Below are positions 10,701 through 21,189 of a stretch of DNA of 64,000 nt, piece after piece (position 1 is the stretch's first letter; every line of letters begins with the position of its first letter). This DNA is from Larix kaempferi (lineage: Eukaryota; Streptophyta; Pinopsida; Pinales; Pinaceae), in assembly GCA_027924585.1 (NCBI GenBank), contig BSBM01000361.1, forward strand, positions 67,678,001-67,742,000. The letters are read 5' to 3'. The translations under genes were made by a program, and so were the position numbers. A model generated the notes under the pieces. That model had not been told where the DNA came from. It made no database searches and saw only the letters and a list, made by a program, of their open reading frames with translations.

Positions 10701-13654
10701 CCCATCTCATCACCTTCTGCATCAATAGACCTGTAATTGAACTCATCCGTCATTTCCAAAAAGCGCTTGATCTGCTGGTCATCTTCAAAGACCTGCCAAT
10801 GTTTGACATTGTCTGGAATAGATGGTCTATGTATGACTTCGATATTATATTCCTTTTTAGAAAAGATGGGGGTTTTGAACGCAGCTCCTGCAGTGGCTAA
10901 AGAATCTGCTACAGTGTTGCTAACTCGGGGAATTGAGGTGACATCATGTTCATCAAAGAATTTTTCCAGTAAATCCCACACTTCATTCCTATAGGACCTC
11001 ATTTTAGAGTGTTTGGTCTGATAAATAGCTTTTACCTGATTTATAACCAATTCAGAATCTCCAAATACCTCAATCTTTTTTGCTTTCAAATCCTTCAACA
11101 CATTCAATCCCATAATTAAGGCCTCATATTCTGCAACATTGTTGGTACACTCAAAATTCAATTGGTAAGAAAACATTAAAAATTCTCTGTCAGGTGTAAT
11201 TACCCATACTCCTGCTCCAGCTCCTTCTCTGCTTCTAGCTCCATCAAAGTGCATCGTCCAAGTACCTTCTTTTCTGATCTTTTCTCTTAACAATCTTTCT
11301 TCCTTATTTTCTTTAGGTTCAATTAAATCAATCTTTTCTTTAGATTCAACATCATTGTACAAAATACAAGAACCCAAATCGGTGTCTAATGCATATATGG
11401 CATGTTTCTCAGGCTCTTTTAGATCACTTACCAAATAAGAAGCTCTCTTTTCAGTATACAATCTTCTGTGTACCCCCAACACCGGAATAGTAGCGAAAGA
11501 CATATCCATTTGTAGAGTTCCCTTTAACTTTGAAGCCCACGACCTGGACAATAACATACCAAACTTTGCAGGAATATCAGCAACCACCACATCCATGAGA
11601 ATACCTTTGGATGGTATTTTACTGAGATTGACTGTCAAATCTTTAATCAACCCTAAACATTTAACTTTCCTTGAATCAAAAGAAAATAAGTCATCATATG
11701 GTATTGTGATTTCCAATCCCAAAGATTCTACTACAAGTTTGGGCATCAAATTATGAGAAGCTCCGGAATCCAACATACAGTTATGTACCACTTTATCATG
11801 AATATCCAAATTCACATAGAAGGGAGAAACTTCTTCCAAACTATTGTCTTCCATTCTTGATCCTAAACAGATATTAGGATTATCATCATCTAATTCCAAA
11901 GTGTCCATGTCCACCCGATTTTCTACCTGCATCATCTTGAAAATTTGTTCCTTGTATTCCTTGTTCTTCAGTATTTCATTAAAGGGTACTGAAATCTTGA
12001 CTTTTGACATTTCATTCTGTATGTTGAAAGGAACCAAATTTTTATCACTTTCCTTCATTGGATCTTTCTTGCTGTCTAGAATTACCTTGGGTACATCTTC
12101 ATTTTCTTTTCTTTTAGTTTGTGGTTCAGGCTGACTAGTAGAAGTTTTATCAGCATTTCTTTTTGACTTGCCTATTGGTTCTTTCCCTTTGTCAATCACA
12201 ACATCTCGGTTCCTCAGATTTATCTTTCTTTGAAGATCGTTTATGGCATTTTGATAACCAATCTGGTATTGATCACTTCCTATCTCCAAACTACAACATT
12301 CTCCTTCTGCCATGAACATATCATGCTCTTGTTTAGTCAAATACACTTCTGGATCAGAACTGCCACAATGGTGAATATCTCCTTCAGGTATTTCGGCATC
12401 AGCTTCTCCAGCAATATAATTTTCAGGAAAAGGAGGTCGGATTTGATCCTCTTCTGCATTCCTTGGGTTTGGCTGTCCTCTCGGCCTTACAGCTGGAACA
12501 AAAGGCCTCCTAAAGTTCGGGTTTCTGATTTGAGGTTCTGCTGGTTCTTTATTTGAAGTTTTGTTGTCCATTACTAATCTTTCTAGCAACTTTTCCATAG
12601 TTTTCATCATTGCTTCGAATTTTATATCTGTAGAGGAAGAAGAAGAAGAAGCTACATTTTGATTGTCTTCTCTAATTTTCTTTCTATCCATATCTCTATG
12701 TCTCATTTTTCCAGAAGCCATCATATTAGCCTCAACTTCTACTGCATCTTTCATCATTATTGCCAAAGTAGTAGATCTTCTTTCTCTTAATGTGCATGAA
12801 AAATCACCTTCAAAAGCATCAGCATAATGTAACTTGGCTGCTCCTACTGGAGGTTTTATATCTGTAGGGATTGAATTGTAGACTTTCATAAATCTGGCAG
12901 AAAACTCCTGAAGTGACTCAAAACCTCCCTTTTTCAGATTATTATACTAGGTCAATACCTGCGAAGGATTTTTCTGATCTTCCCACCTTTCGATAAAAAG
13001 GGTTGTAAAGGCATCATAATTTGCAATAGATCCAGCGGCTAAAGCTCTAAACCATTTTTTCACTTCACCTCTCAAGCTTTGAGCAAACAACCTCATTTTA
13101 GCATCATCATAATCTACTTCTTCTAAATCAATAAAATCACTGAAATTATCAACATGTTGCTGTGCTGTATAATTTCCCTCATTATCAAAAGTAAAGATTC
13201 TCTGTGCATAATTTTGAGGCAAATCATGTAAAACTGCTGGCAAAACCAAAGGAGCAAATCTGGCAGCCATGGGTGGTGGATTATAAGGGGCAACAACTGC
13301 CGCCTGTCGTCTATTACCTTGTACAGGTATTCTTTGGGCTTTGGATATTTTAGGTTCTTTCCTCTCAGATCTTTGTAAATTTTCCCAAACAGATTTTAAA
13401 GAATAGTCCCACAAACTTTGTGGATCAACTTTTGTTTCTTTCAAATTAGAATCTGACTTAGTTCTAAACAGAATCTTTTCACTTGAACCAATATTTTCTT
13501 CCTCAAACAAATGTTCTTGCAAAGAAGGGAATATATTCGAAAGCTGAGAAATACCTTCTTTCGTCTTGCCTTTGACTTTCTCCGTCTTGAGGAGCTTTTC
13601 TGGATTATCTACGCCTAAAAAGAACTGCGAACCGGGATTCCTTCTTGTAGCCAC
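7730..13654 (-). pseudogene. gag-pol: gag-pol polyprotein of element A (one frame, two TAG stops)
   Basis: A single frame of 1975 codons is broken only by TAG at 12944-12946 (in gag) and TAG at 8303-8305 (in integrase, between HSTAY and PQGNG). Order: Gag (Retrotrans_gag core about 13230-12900); protease with LDSGASHNL near 11770; archaeal-type RNase H at 10890-11260; reverse transcriptase with VCVDF-like block near 10165 and YMDD near 9870; classical RNase H (YASEHTVAGVLL) near 9410; integrase with a HHCC zinc finger near 8650-8790, aspartates near 8575 and 8385, and the glutamate just after the second stop. I see no standard CCHC knuckle in Gag. The first codon of the open frame is GTG (GTGGCTACAAG), perhaps a mutated ATG. 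Confidence 0.88.
10890..11260 (-). CDS. Archaeal-type RNase H domain inside element A pol, upstream of RT
   Basis: This domain of the polyprotein shows the RNase H series MHFDGARS, NNVAEYEAL, VFGDSELVINQ and NTVADSLA, giving the D-E-D-D catalytic set. It lies between protease and reverse transcriptase. A second, classical Ty3-type RNase H follows the RT near 9410. An additional RNase H of this kind is a hallmark of the plant Tat lineage. Its position before RT differs from elements C and D, where it is a separate ORF after integrase. Confidence 0.8.
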
Positions 13655-13804
13655 AATGTCTTTCTCAACTTACTCTCAAAATTTCTAAAAACTGTCACAA
13701 GTGAAGTCGCCAGGGCAATATCTACAACCAACTTGTTTCAAACTTCCTTGCCCAAGAAATTTGAGCTTTCTTTGTCGTTTCTCCCAGGGAAAATTTCACT
13801 TTCG

Positions 13805-13823
13805 TTCCACGGCAACGGCGCCA
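13805..13823 (-). other. Primer binding site of element A
   Basis: The minus strand reads TGGCGCCGTTGCCGTGGAA, three bases after the LTR end at 13827. This resembles the TGGCGCCGTTGCC primer site common in plant Ty3/gypsy elements, usually assigned to an Asp tRNA. Confidence 0.85.
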
Positions 13824-14731
13824 AAATGTTAGCACTTAGATTTTATTCCGGTTGTAAGAAAATAAGACCTAAGGTAACCTATTTCAAACCAAGCTTTAGG
13901 TAGAAGAACTAGCCATTTTCTCTACCAGAGAGGGCTCTCTCTTGATATATATGTGAAGGCTAAAATATACAAAGGGTTCTTTTTAGAATTTCTCAAAAAA
14001 TATTTTTTGGTCGAAAAGGTAAACAAGAAACGTTGGGCATGGAGTCAAAGCTTTCAAATGTATAATAAACCAGTAAGAGATTTTCACCATACAAATTTTC
14101 ACAGAGGCAAGATAGTAATCATATTACAGTCAATTTGATTTTTCAGGTGGCATAGAAAGAAGTAAAGACATTCCATCAACAACAGGCATCTATCCAAGAT
14201 GAATCTATTTCCAACTTTGGAGAATATAATGGATATTTAAATGCAAATAAAATGAGGCATAACCAGTATGAATCTCAAGTTATTTCAAGTGCTCATTTAA
14301 ATATAGAAGAAAACACTATGGGAGACATAACGAAGGAAGTAAACATGCACATATAAAGATAAGGAGAATAACAGACTGTAAGACTGATTAACTCATGAAT
14401 CTCTGATATCAAAAGATAGGTACCATCACTGTACTGCTTTTATTTCTTCAAAAATAACTTCAAAACATACTTGTTTCTCAAAAATTTTCCAACCCTTTCA
14501 ACAATGACCTCCATTGTTTTTTATACAAAATTTTTAGAAGAAGCTCTACATAACTGCTTCTTCTAACTAATAATTAAAAATGCTTAACTAAAAGATAACT
14601 GTCTTCGAGCAACCCATAACTGTCTTTCAAATAATATTACAATTTTTTTTTAAAATAAAATTGTCTTTTGCCACTTGGCAAAACCTTTTGAATATCATCT
14701 TCTCGCCACATGGCAAGAGTTTCAAATGCAT

Positions 14732-17700
14732 TTAAGTATGAACAGAATATCTGGTCTTTCCGTACTTCTCCACATAATTCCACTGGTCAGCCGTGGGTAA
14801 GTCATAACTGGTCATTTCCTTCACCAAGACTCGCATCTCGATATGACCTGCATAAGAAATAGGGAGAAGGTTTGCACTAGTTGAAATTAGCATATTTAAA
14901 ATTTCAAATTCCCCTGACATTTTCTCCATTAGAATTTTTCCTGTGAGCATGTGATCTAGCTGCTGGAATTTTCGGTGATCCATCCTGATATCAAACAGTA
15001 ATCTTTTATAATCATTTGGAGGAATTAATTCACTATTTTCGTTCCAGAAAGCTGGGAATCCTTTATTCACTAACTTGTCAAATTGCTTTTTGAACTGGAT
15101 TACTTCTTTCCTTATTTCTCCTGCTTTGGCCTCGATGTTTTCGACATGTGAGTATTTGCCCAAGATCCTTCTGGCCCAAGTGATGACAGAAATTCTGTTT
15201 GTTATACTCATGGCTGTCAGGTCTGCCTCGGATAAACTGTTTAAAAATGTTATTGCTTTCTGGGCTATTTCTTTCGGCTTTCTGTTTAGACTTTCCCTGA
15301 CTGCCTGGCAACTGTTGAAGGCATCTTTGGCTACCTTTTCTTTAACTCTTATATAATCCAGATATGGCCTAAGTTTTTCAACCTCTTTAATGATCTGGTC
15401 CCACACCATATGTTTACATCCCTGCATAGCAGCTTGTCCTGTTGCATGAGCTGCTAATCCTTTATTATTATTGCTCAATTCCTGATTATTTGCCTGTAAA
15501 GTTTTTATTTCTTTTTCTTTTACTTCATTTTCTTCTTTCAATTTCTGTACTTCTGCCTTTAACAACTTGATTTCATTATCTTTTAAACTTATTTGTGACA
15601 TTGCCTGTGAAATTCCATCTACACTGGTCTTCTCTTCTTCCAAGCCTGCCTGTACCTGCTGCTGACTATTTTCCGCTAATTGTTTTCTCGCTGTTGCCAA
15701 CTGTTCTTCCAAAATGAACCTTTCTTTTTCCCAATAGTCCTTTTCGTCAGAAAGCTTTAACATTTTAGCCGTGACATCATTGACTTCGTTAGATAGTTCT
15801 TCTTTCTCTTTTTCTAATACTGTCAATTCTGCGCCTTGAATGAGTACAGTATCTGGGATTTTCAATTTTCGTCTCAATGTTAAGATCACATCTTCCTTCT
15901 CCTTGAGCAGTTTTGTGGCTGCGTCTCCATCTTTATTAATCAAATCAATTTGCAATTTCTTAATTTGCTGTTGTCGAGACTTATTCTCCGCCTTTTCCTG
16001 TCTCAACCGATTATTTAATTTATCTATTGAATTCTTCAGTTTGTCTGCTCTCAATGTGGCTCCCAAATAGTCTGAGTATATGACCTCTCCAATTTGTCTA
16101 TGTAACAAAATTTTATCAGGGGCATTCACTTTTGACAGGTCTATCTTCATCTCTGAGATCTTGTTTTTTGTTACAACTGAGAATTTCAAAGAATTTTCTC
16201 TGATGTTCCTGCTGGTAAATAAGCTCACTTCATTATTTGATATATTCCTGACCTTCGGAAACAATTGACTTGTTTGCTTCGCGGATTCTTGCTTATTTTT
16301 ACTATGTTCATCAAATACGTCCATGATATTCCTGGGTCTATTTACATCACCCCCTACAGGGGTTTCTTCAATGTTGTATTCCTTCAATTCTTGTGACTCA
16401 TCAGTTTTCAATCTTTTTCCTTTTTCTGTATCCTCATCATCAATGATCATAATATCCTGTATAGGTCTTTTGGACCCCACTAATGCAGTGTTTATTTCGC
16501 TTTCTGCTCCTGCCGTTGTTTCTTCCAATGATATTTCTTTGTCTGATGTGTCTGGAATATTTTCTTCTTTGTATTCGAGCCAGTTGGCTCTGTCTGCCAT
16601 CCCTTCAACAATTTGATGATTCAGAGCCTTGATACGACGTTCAATTCTTCGTTTGGATATGATATTCAATGGATCATATTCCATAGCTGCATCTGTCCCA
16701 AAATTCATGTCTTTTAACAACTTCTCTATATATACAGCAGCGTTCTTATTCTTTATTGTGAACGGACCTAATGTGAAAGGATATTTAATGTTCGTTGCTT
16801 GTCTATGAACTAAAATTTTTTTATCTTCTACAATCAATTTCTGTCTCAAGAATTCCAAGGCAAAAATCCTCAAGGTGAGGAATGTTGGTAACACATAGGG
16901 TTCGTGCTTGAAACCATACAATCTGACTACTATACTATCTTTCGATAAAAACCAGTCCCCTGTAGCATATTCTGTATTCAATTGCATTGATACCTGCATT
17001 TCCGGTAGTACCCTGGGCAGGTTTTTTCCGAAAATCATCTTAAAGATTGCTGAGAGCATGTAGTTGATAAAGTTGAACATATTATTTTCCAGTGGAGTTG
17101 TGAAAACAATCTCTGGGAACTGCAATTCTTCCTGACTGGATACCATAATCATTCTCATTAAAAAGGCCTGAAACCTAAAATGTCTGTGTGTGGAAAAATT
17201 GACCATCTGGTCATGAATCCTTTCTGCTATGAATGTTTCAAAACTTAGTCGGGGAATTTGACTTTCGTCAATTCCCGACTGGACTATACTTATTCTGTAC
17301 AATAAACTCAATTGAAACTCAGTTATGTACAAATCCGTATCTAACCCTAAAACTACGGCCAACAGTGTCAAGACCAACCGAGTATTCTCATTAAAAAGAT
17401 TGATATCTAAAGGGTAAGGGAGTTCCGAAATGCTAGTCTCTGGTCTGAGACACGTCGACAAAAACATTTCCCTATCACTCTGAGAAGTATGATGAAAATT
17501 TTCAATAATTGAAACCTCAGAAAAAACTTCAGGGTCTAGGGTTTGGGGCAAATCTACTTCCAGGGCTCTAATCAATTCGGCTGGCTCGATTTTGCAAACG
17601 ACTCTGGTTTTCTGGCTATTTAAAACGACTCTTTCTTCCCTGGAATAATTTTCGGCACACCAGGAGACGAATTCTGGGAAAACAGGAAATTGATCTGGGC

Positions 17701-17881
17701 AAAAAGCTATTAGAGATGACTGGTGAACCCTATGGGGGTCTATACCCTCTTTTAATAACTCATACAACTTAATTTTCACATCGGAGACCGGAAACCTAAT
17801 TAGGGTGTCGTAAACATCTTCATCTCTGTCTTCTAGGGCATCTTTTGACCTAATAACGTCTATATCTTGGACAGTCTCCAT
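14732..17881 (-). CDS. LTR-encoded 1049-residue accessory protein of unknown function
   Basis: This is an intact ORF wholly inside the 5' LTR, starting at a true ATG (17881). About 140 bases separate the ATG from the transcript start expected from the TATA box at 18053-18060. Residues 1-430 look globular and mixed helix/strand. A charged linker follows at about 430-540 (KEENIPDTSDKE, KRPIQDIMIIDDED). Residues about 610-800 form a strong coiled coil (KLKNSIDKLNNRLRQEKAE, then LEKEKEELSNEV). The C-terminal 250 residues are helical. No catalytic motif, signal peptide or membrane segment is apparent. The right copy lacks 19 codons present in the left LTR, in frame. I do not recognise the family. 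The N-terminal part of F's downstream ORF has a loosely similar pattern. Confidence 0.8.
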   Translation of the reverse strand: METVQDIDVIRSKDALEDRDEDVYDTLIRFPVSDVKIKLYELLKEGIDPHRVHQSSLIAFCPDQFPVFPEFVSWCAENYSREERVVLNSQKTRVVCKIEPAELIRALEVDLPQTLDPEVFSEVSIIENFHHTSQSDREMFLSTCLRPETSISELPYPLDINLFNENTRLVLTLLAVVLGLDTDLYITEFQLSLLYRISIVQSGIDESQIPRLSFETFIAERIHDQMVNFSTHRHFRFQAFLMRMIMVSSQEELQFPEIVFTTPLENNMFNFINYMLSAIFKMIFGKNLPRVLPEMQVSMQLNTEYATGDWFLSKDSIVVRLYGFKHEPYVLPTFLTLRIFALEFLRQKLIVEDKKILVHRQATNIKYPFTLGPFTIKNKNAAVYIEKLLKDMNFGTDAAMEYDPLNIISKRRIERRIKALNHQIVEGMADRANWLEYKEENIPDTSDKEISLEETTAGAESEINTALVGSKRPIQDIMIIDDEDTEKGKRLKTDESQELKEYNIEETPVGGDVNRPRNIMDVFDEHSKNKQESAKQTSQLFPKVRNISNNEVSLFTSRNIRENSLKFSVVTKNKISEMKIDLSKVNAPDKILLHRQIGEVIYSDYLGATLRADKLKNSIDKLNNRLRQEKAENKSRQQQIKKLQIDLINKDGDAATKLLKEKEDVILTLRRKLKIPDTVLIQGAELTVLEKEKEELSNEVNDVTAKMLKLSDEKDYWEKERFILEEQLATARKQLAENSQQQVQAGLEEEKTSVDGISQAMSQISLKDNEIKLLKAEVQKLKEENEVKEKEIKTLQANNQELSNNNKGLAAHATGQAAMQGCKHMVWDQIIKEVEKLRPYLDYIRVKEKVAKDAFNSCQAVRESLNRKPKEIAQKAITFLNSLSEADLTAMSITNRISVITWARRILGKYSHVENIEAKAGEIRKEVIQFKKQFDKLVNKGFPAFWNENSELIPPNDYKRLLFDIRMDHRKFQQLDHMLTGKILMEKMSGEFEILNMLISTSANLLPISYAGHIEMRVLVKEMTSYDLPTADQWNYVEKYGKTRYSVHT

Positions 17882-18052
17882 TTAAATGCTTCTTTTAAAC
17901 AAAATTTCGTTTAAAAAGTGTGACAGGTCACCAGACCCTACCTGTAAGTGCTTGCTTTTCGCCTTCTGTCGCAATCGCCAGCTTCCACCAGTCTTCGGAG
18001 CTCTCCAGGATAACGACACATGCAAAATGTCGTTATGTGGAGCCCTTTTCTT

Positions 18053-18060
18053 TTTATATA
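18053..18060 (-). promoter_or_regulatory. TATA box ahead of the LTR ORF (right LTR)
   Basis: The minus strand reads TATATAAA, 172 bases from the ATG at 17881, identical in placement to 6811-6818. It could serve the genomic RNA, the LTR ORF, or both. Confidence 0.55.
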
Positions 18061-18826
18061 AGCCTTTTTAACATAACCTCCTTGCACCTTTATGGACGCG
18101 GGTCATATACAACCGTTGATCTTAGAAGCTTTGTTTTGGACCGTCAGATCTCGTGCCCCTTTATCCCGCCGGTGGTATCCGCGACCGAAAAGTCGGTTTC
18201 TTTTTCTGGTTTGCTTCTCGCGCGGATACACCATCTGCTGACACCTGTTATGGTGGTTTATTCTCCGCGACCGCTTTCCTTTATATCCCGTGCGCATGTT
18301 CCTGGCCGCGGATGAAACGTTGGCCGTTGATTTTATTTAGGCATGTATCAGCCTTCCGATCATTGTAAAATATGATGCCACGTGCCATGGTCCTACCCAG
18401 CTTTCCCTGTTCGCCACGTATTGGGTCCCATCTTGCCACGTAAGGTATCTTTCCACATTTCTAAAATGGGTGGTTCCGCGCGGTGCTATGGTGGTTTCCG
18501 ATACCACTTTATCCATGCGCGGATGAATGAATATGGGACACGTGCCTTGGTGGTATTATGTCCGCTACCACCCTCCACCGTTTGTCGACGATCACATTGG
18601 CGACGCGGGGTTAATATGGACCGTTGATCTTGATCTATAATATCTCCGCCGACGAAACTTGACTGGGGCTTAACCTTTACATTATATTTGCTGGTGGACT
18701 TTATACATATGGGTTTTTCTTCTATTCTTTTATATAAAAACCTTCAATTCAACCCTTTTTGTGATGATTCTTTCTCTTAGGACCTTTTAGCAAAAATTTC
18801 AATTTTCCTCAGACCTGGTGTCAACA

Positions 18827-19883
18827 GGTTCCTTAGGTGTCACTTTCCTCAAGGTGCTATTCAGTGCGTGCATAGAAGGATCACCCAAACCCTATATCAT
18901 CATCCAAGAGGTTCCATCCTATTAAGGATTACAAATATTGGCAACACACAACCAATTACTTCTAGGGATTAACCCCAACACTATTTGATATAGCACTCGG
19001 TTTATACAAGGCTAACAAACAACCATACTCAGTATGACTTTAACAATGAGGGGAAGGAACCCCCAGTGCATGATTAGATTTGGGAAGGATTAAATAGTTT
19101 GGGGCATGCTACTAGCAATCGAACATGCTATAAGGTACTTACAAGAAACTTCCCACTCGTAGACACACTTAGATAGTTCATGGATTAGTCATGCAATCAC
19201 TAGCATACCGACATGAAAATAGGGCACACAATACCACTTTGTTACATACAATGGAAAAGGATCACATAACAAATGTGATCTCAAAATCCATTCTTGAATC
19301 TCATCCATGACCACAAACCAAAGCTCATAACCACTCTTGGGTCAATATCACTCCACTCCATCGATGGTAGACAACCAAATCCAAAGCCATTACACCACAC
19401 CAATATAGACAATGATCAGATGGATATTTTCCTAGGCCATGGTCGACTCTCCTCTCCCCCCTTAACTAGATAGATACACCTCTTGATAGATACACTCGCA
19501 CGAGAGGTTGAGTTAATTATTTCAAAGAACTATCCACGCTGATAGAATAATAGACTGATAGATTGTGCCATCCCTCAACTAATAGATAATTAAGGATGAC
19601 TTTAGTTCGATTGATTTATTACCCAATAATCAATCCCCATTCCCAGTTCTATAGGGCGACTGACAAAATAAATATTAGACCCGTGACTTCCTTTCCCCAA
19701 GATAATAATTGACTCAACTACCTCCCTCTAGGAAGTATTAAATTATTGGGGCACACAAGTCAACTTAGCTTCAAGTGATGGCTCATAAGTCCTCTCTTGG
19801 ATACTTGGATTTCTTCTATTAGCTTCATGGATTAATATGTCCCTCCCTAACCTTAGGAAAATCATGCCCCTTTCTCTTGTTTC
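18827..19883. other. Host sequence between A and F, probably LTR of element E
   Basis: The first about 60 bases continue the sequence broken at 2541, as shown by the duplicate at 2143-2300. Beyond that the stretch is AT-rich with no ORF, and short gatagata-type repeats at about 19470-19600. It is most likely the rest of E's LTR, but its far boundary is not visible. Confidence 0.45.
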
Positions 19884-21183
19884 TATTGACCTCACTAACT
19901 CGTTCTTAGACTAGCCTGGGTTCTGCGTAGTTCAGAGACCCAACAAAACCCCCTTTTCACTGGCCCTTTCGAAAACAGTCCACGAACAAACTAAGGTCTC
20001 ACCCAAGGTGAAGTTATGGGGTTGCTACAGAAGCAGGTTTCTGTAACCCGGTGATGCGCAGCTATGGAACCGGTCGACTGAGCGAAGTCACACCTACTTC
20101 ACATCCACTTCTAATACCACAACACACTCCTATGCACTAGTGATAGTTACCCTCACTACACTACAATAGTGCAACTCTGGGACTGTGCTTATGGGAAGTT
20201 GCACACACTACATGATATGGTGAACTAGTGTTACCTATGCAACTGCGCATTCATCATATTCAAATTTACTTGCATATTCAATTATATGTGTCCAACACTT
20301 AACATATTATTCTCATCAACCATACACATGAAAATAAATACAAAAGCATGAACATACATAAACATGAAGCAATCTCACAGATGCAATCACACAACACTAG
20401 TATTTACTTGGTCACCCCTCAGATGGGAACTACGTCCATGGGAACTGTTGTTTATATTAATGGGAAGGGTTAACAGTTCTAGTCTGCGCACACAGCTACA
20501 GACTCTTCTCTACAGTGGGTCTCTGCGCACACAGCTGCAAAGCCTCTTTCTCTCTTTCTCTTGGCCTAGATCTAACTTACAAAATATCGATAACAACAAT
20601 GACCAACCCTTCCCTATACAAAATTGCCCCTTTTATAGATTCTTCCCGAAGGTCACATATTTACAATAGTTATGGGCCAAAACCCCATAGTACCCTTAAA
20701 CCCCACAAAACAGCGCGGCTACCCCGCTAACCATACTTTTCCATAACTTCTCAGCTACTATGCTTGTCCTTGGTCATCCTTTGCGCCAATTCCTTGTCTC
20801 TAACTCTCTTCTGACAGCCACTTGCTCTGACTGTGCGGCACTGTGGTTGTACCCTGGTGCATCCTTTGCACTTTTCACCTCATCAATGTTGTTCCTGTAG
20901 ATTTCATGTCGTCGCTTCTTCTTTAACTACTCCAACTACCCTATCCATCCTTTATACCTCTTCCTTTACTAAGGAAGCATGCCCCTATCCTCCATCTTCA
21001 CATCACTCCATAGCCTGTTCCCGAGAATTGCGGAGTTGTTTCTCCCCAAAATAGGCCAGTACTAGGCCTCACCAAATTTGTACTTCTGCCTCAAAACTGT
21101 CGCACATGAGCTATGCTTCCACAAAACTTTGCTAACTTGGACTTCGCTTCACCAAAACTGTGCCAACTTGGGCCTCGCCCAAC
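19884..21183 (-). repeat. 3' LTR of element F
   Basis: This 1.3-kb LTR is similar over its length to 26941-28246. Shared landmarks are cctcactaactcgttcttag at the start, ctcacccaaggtgaagttat, and ggcctcgcccaaca at the end. A polypurine-like minus-strand stretch TTAGGGGCA abuts its right end. Confidence 0.85.
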
Positions 21184-21189
21184 ATGCCC

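Larger units (their letters stand above)
2542..18826 (-). mobile_element. Element A: complete Tat-like Ty3/gypsy retrotransposon with giant LTRs
   Basis: This 16.3-kb element is bounded by two near-identical LTRs (2542-7584 and 13827-18826) with minus-strand ends TGTTGACACC...GTGCTAACA. Flanks GGTGC (2537-2541) and GGTTC (18827-18831) look like a 5-bp target duplication with one mismatch. In minus-strand order it holds: 5' LTR with an internal ORF, primer site, gag-protease-RNase H-RT-RNase H-integrase in one frame, then 3' LTR with the same ORF. The few LTR differences suggest a fairly recent insertion. The Tat-like call rests on the extra RNase H and the extra ORF; the exact family is not identified. 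Confidence 0.9.
13827..18826 (-). repeat. 5' LTR of element A (5.00 kb)
   Basis: This LTR has minus-strand ends TGTTGACACC and GTGCTAACA. It is unusually long and contains a full-length ORF (14732-17881), its TATA box and a GC-richer U3 segment (about 18090-18640). Confidence 0.95.
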
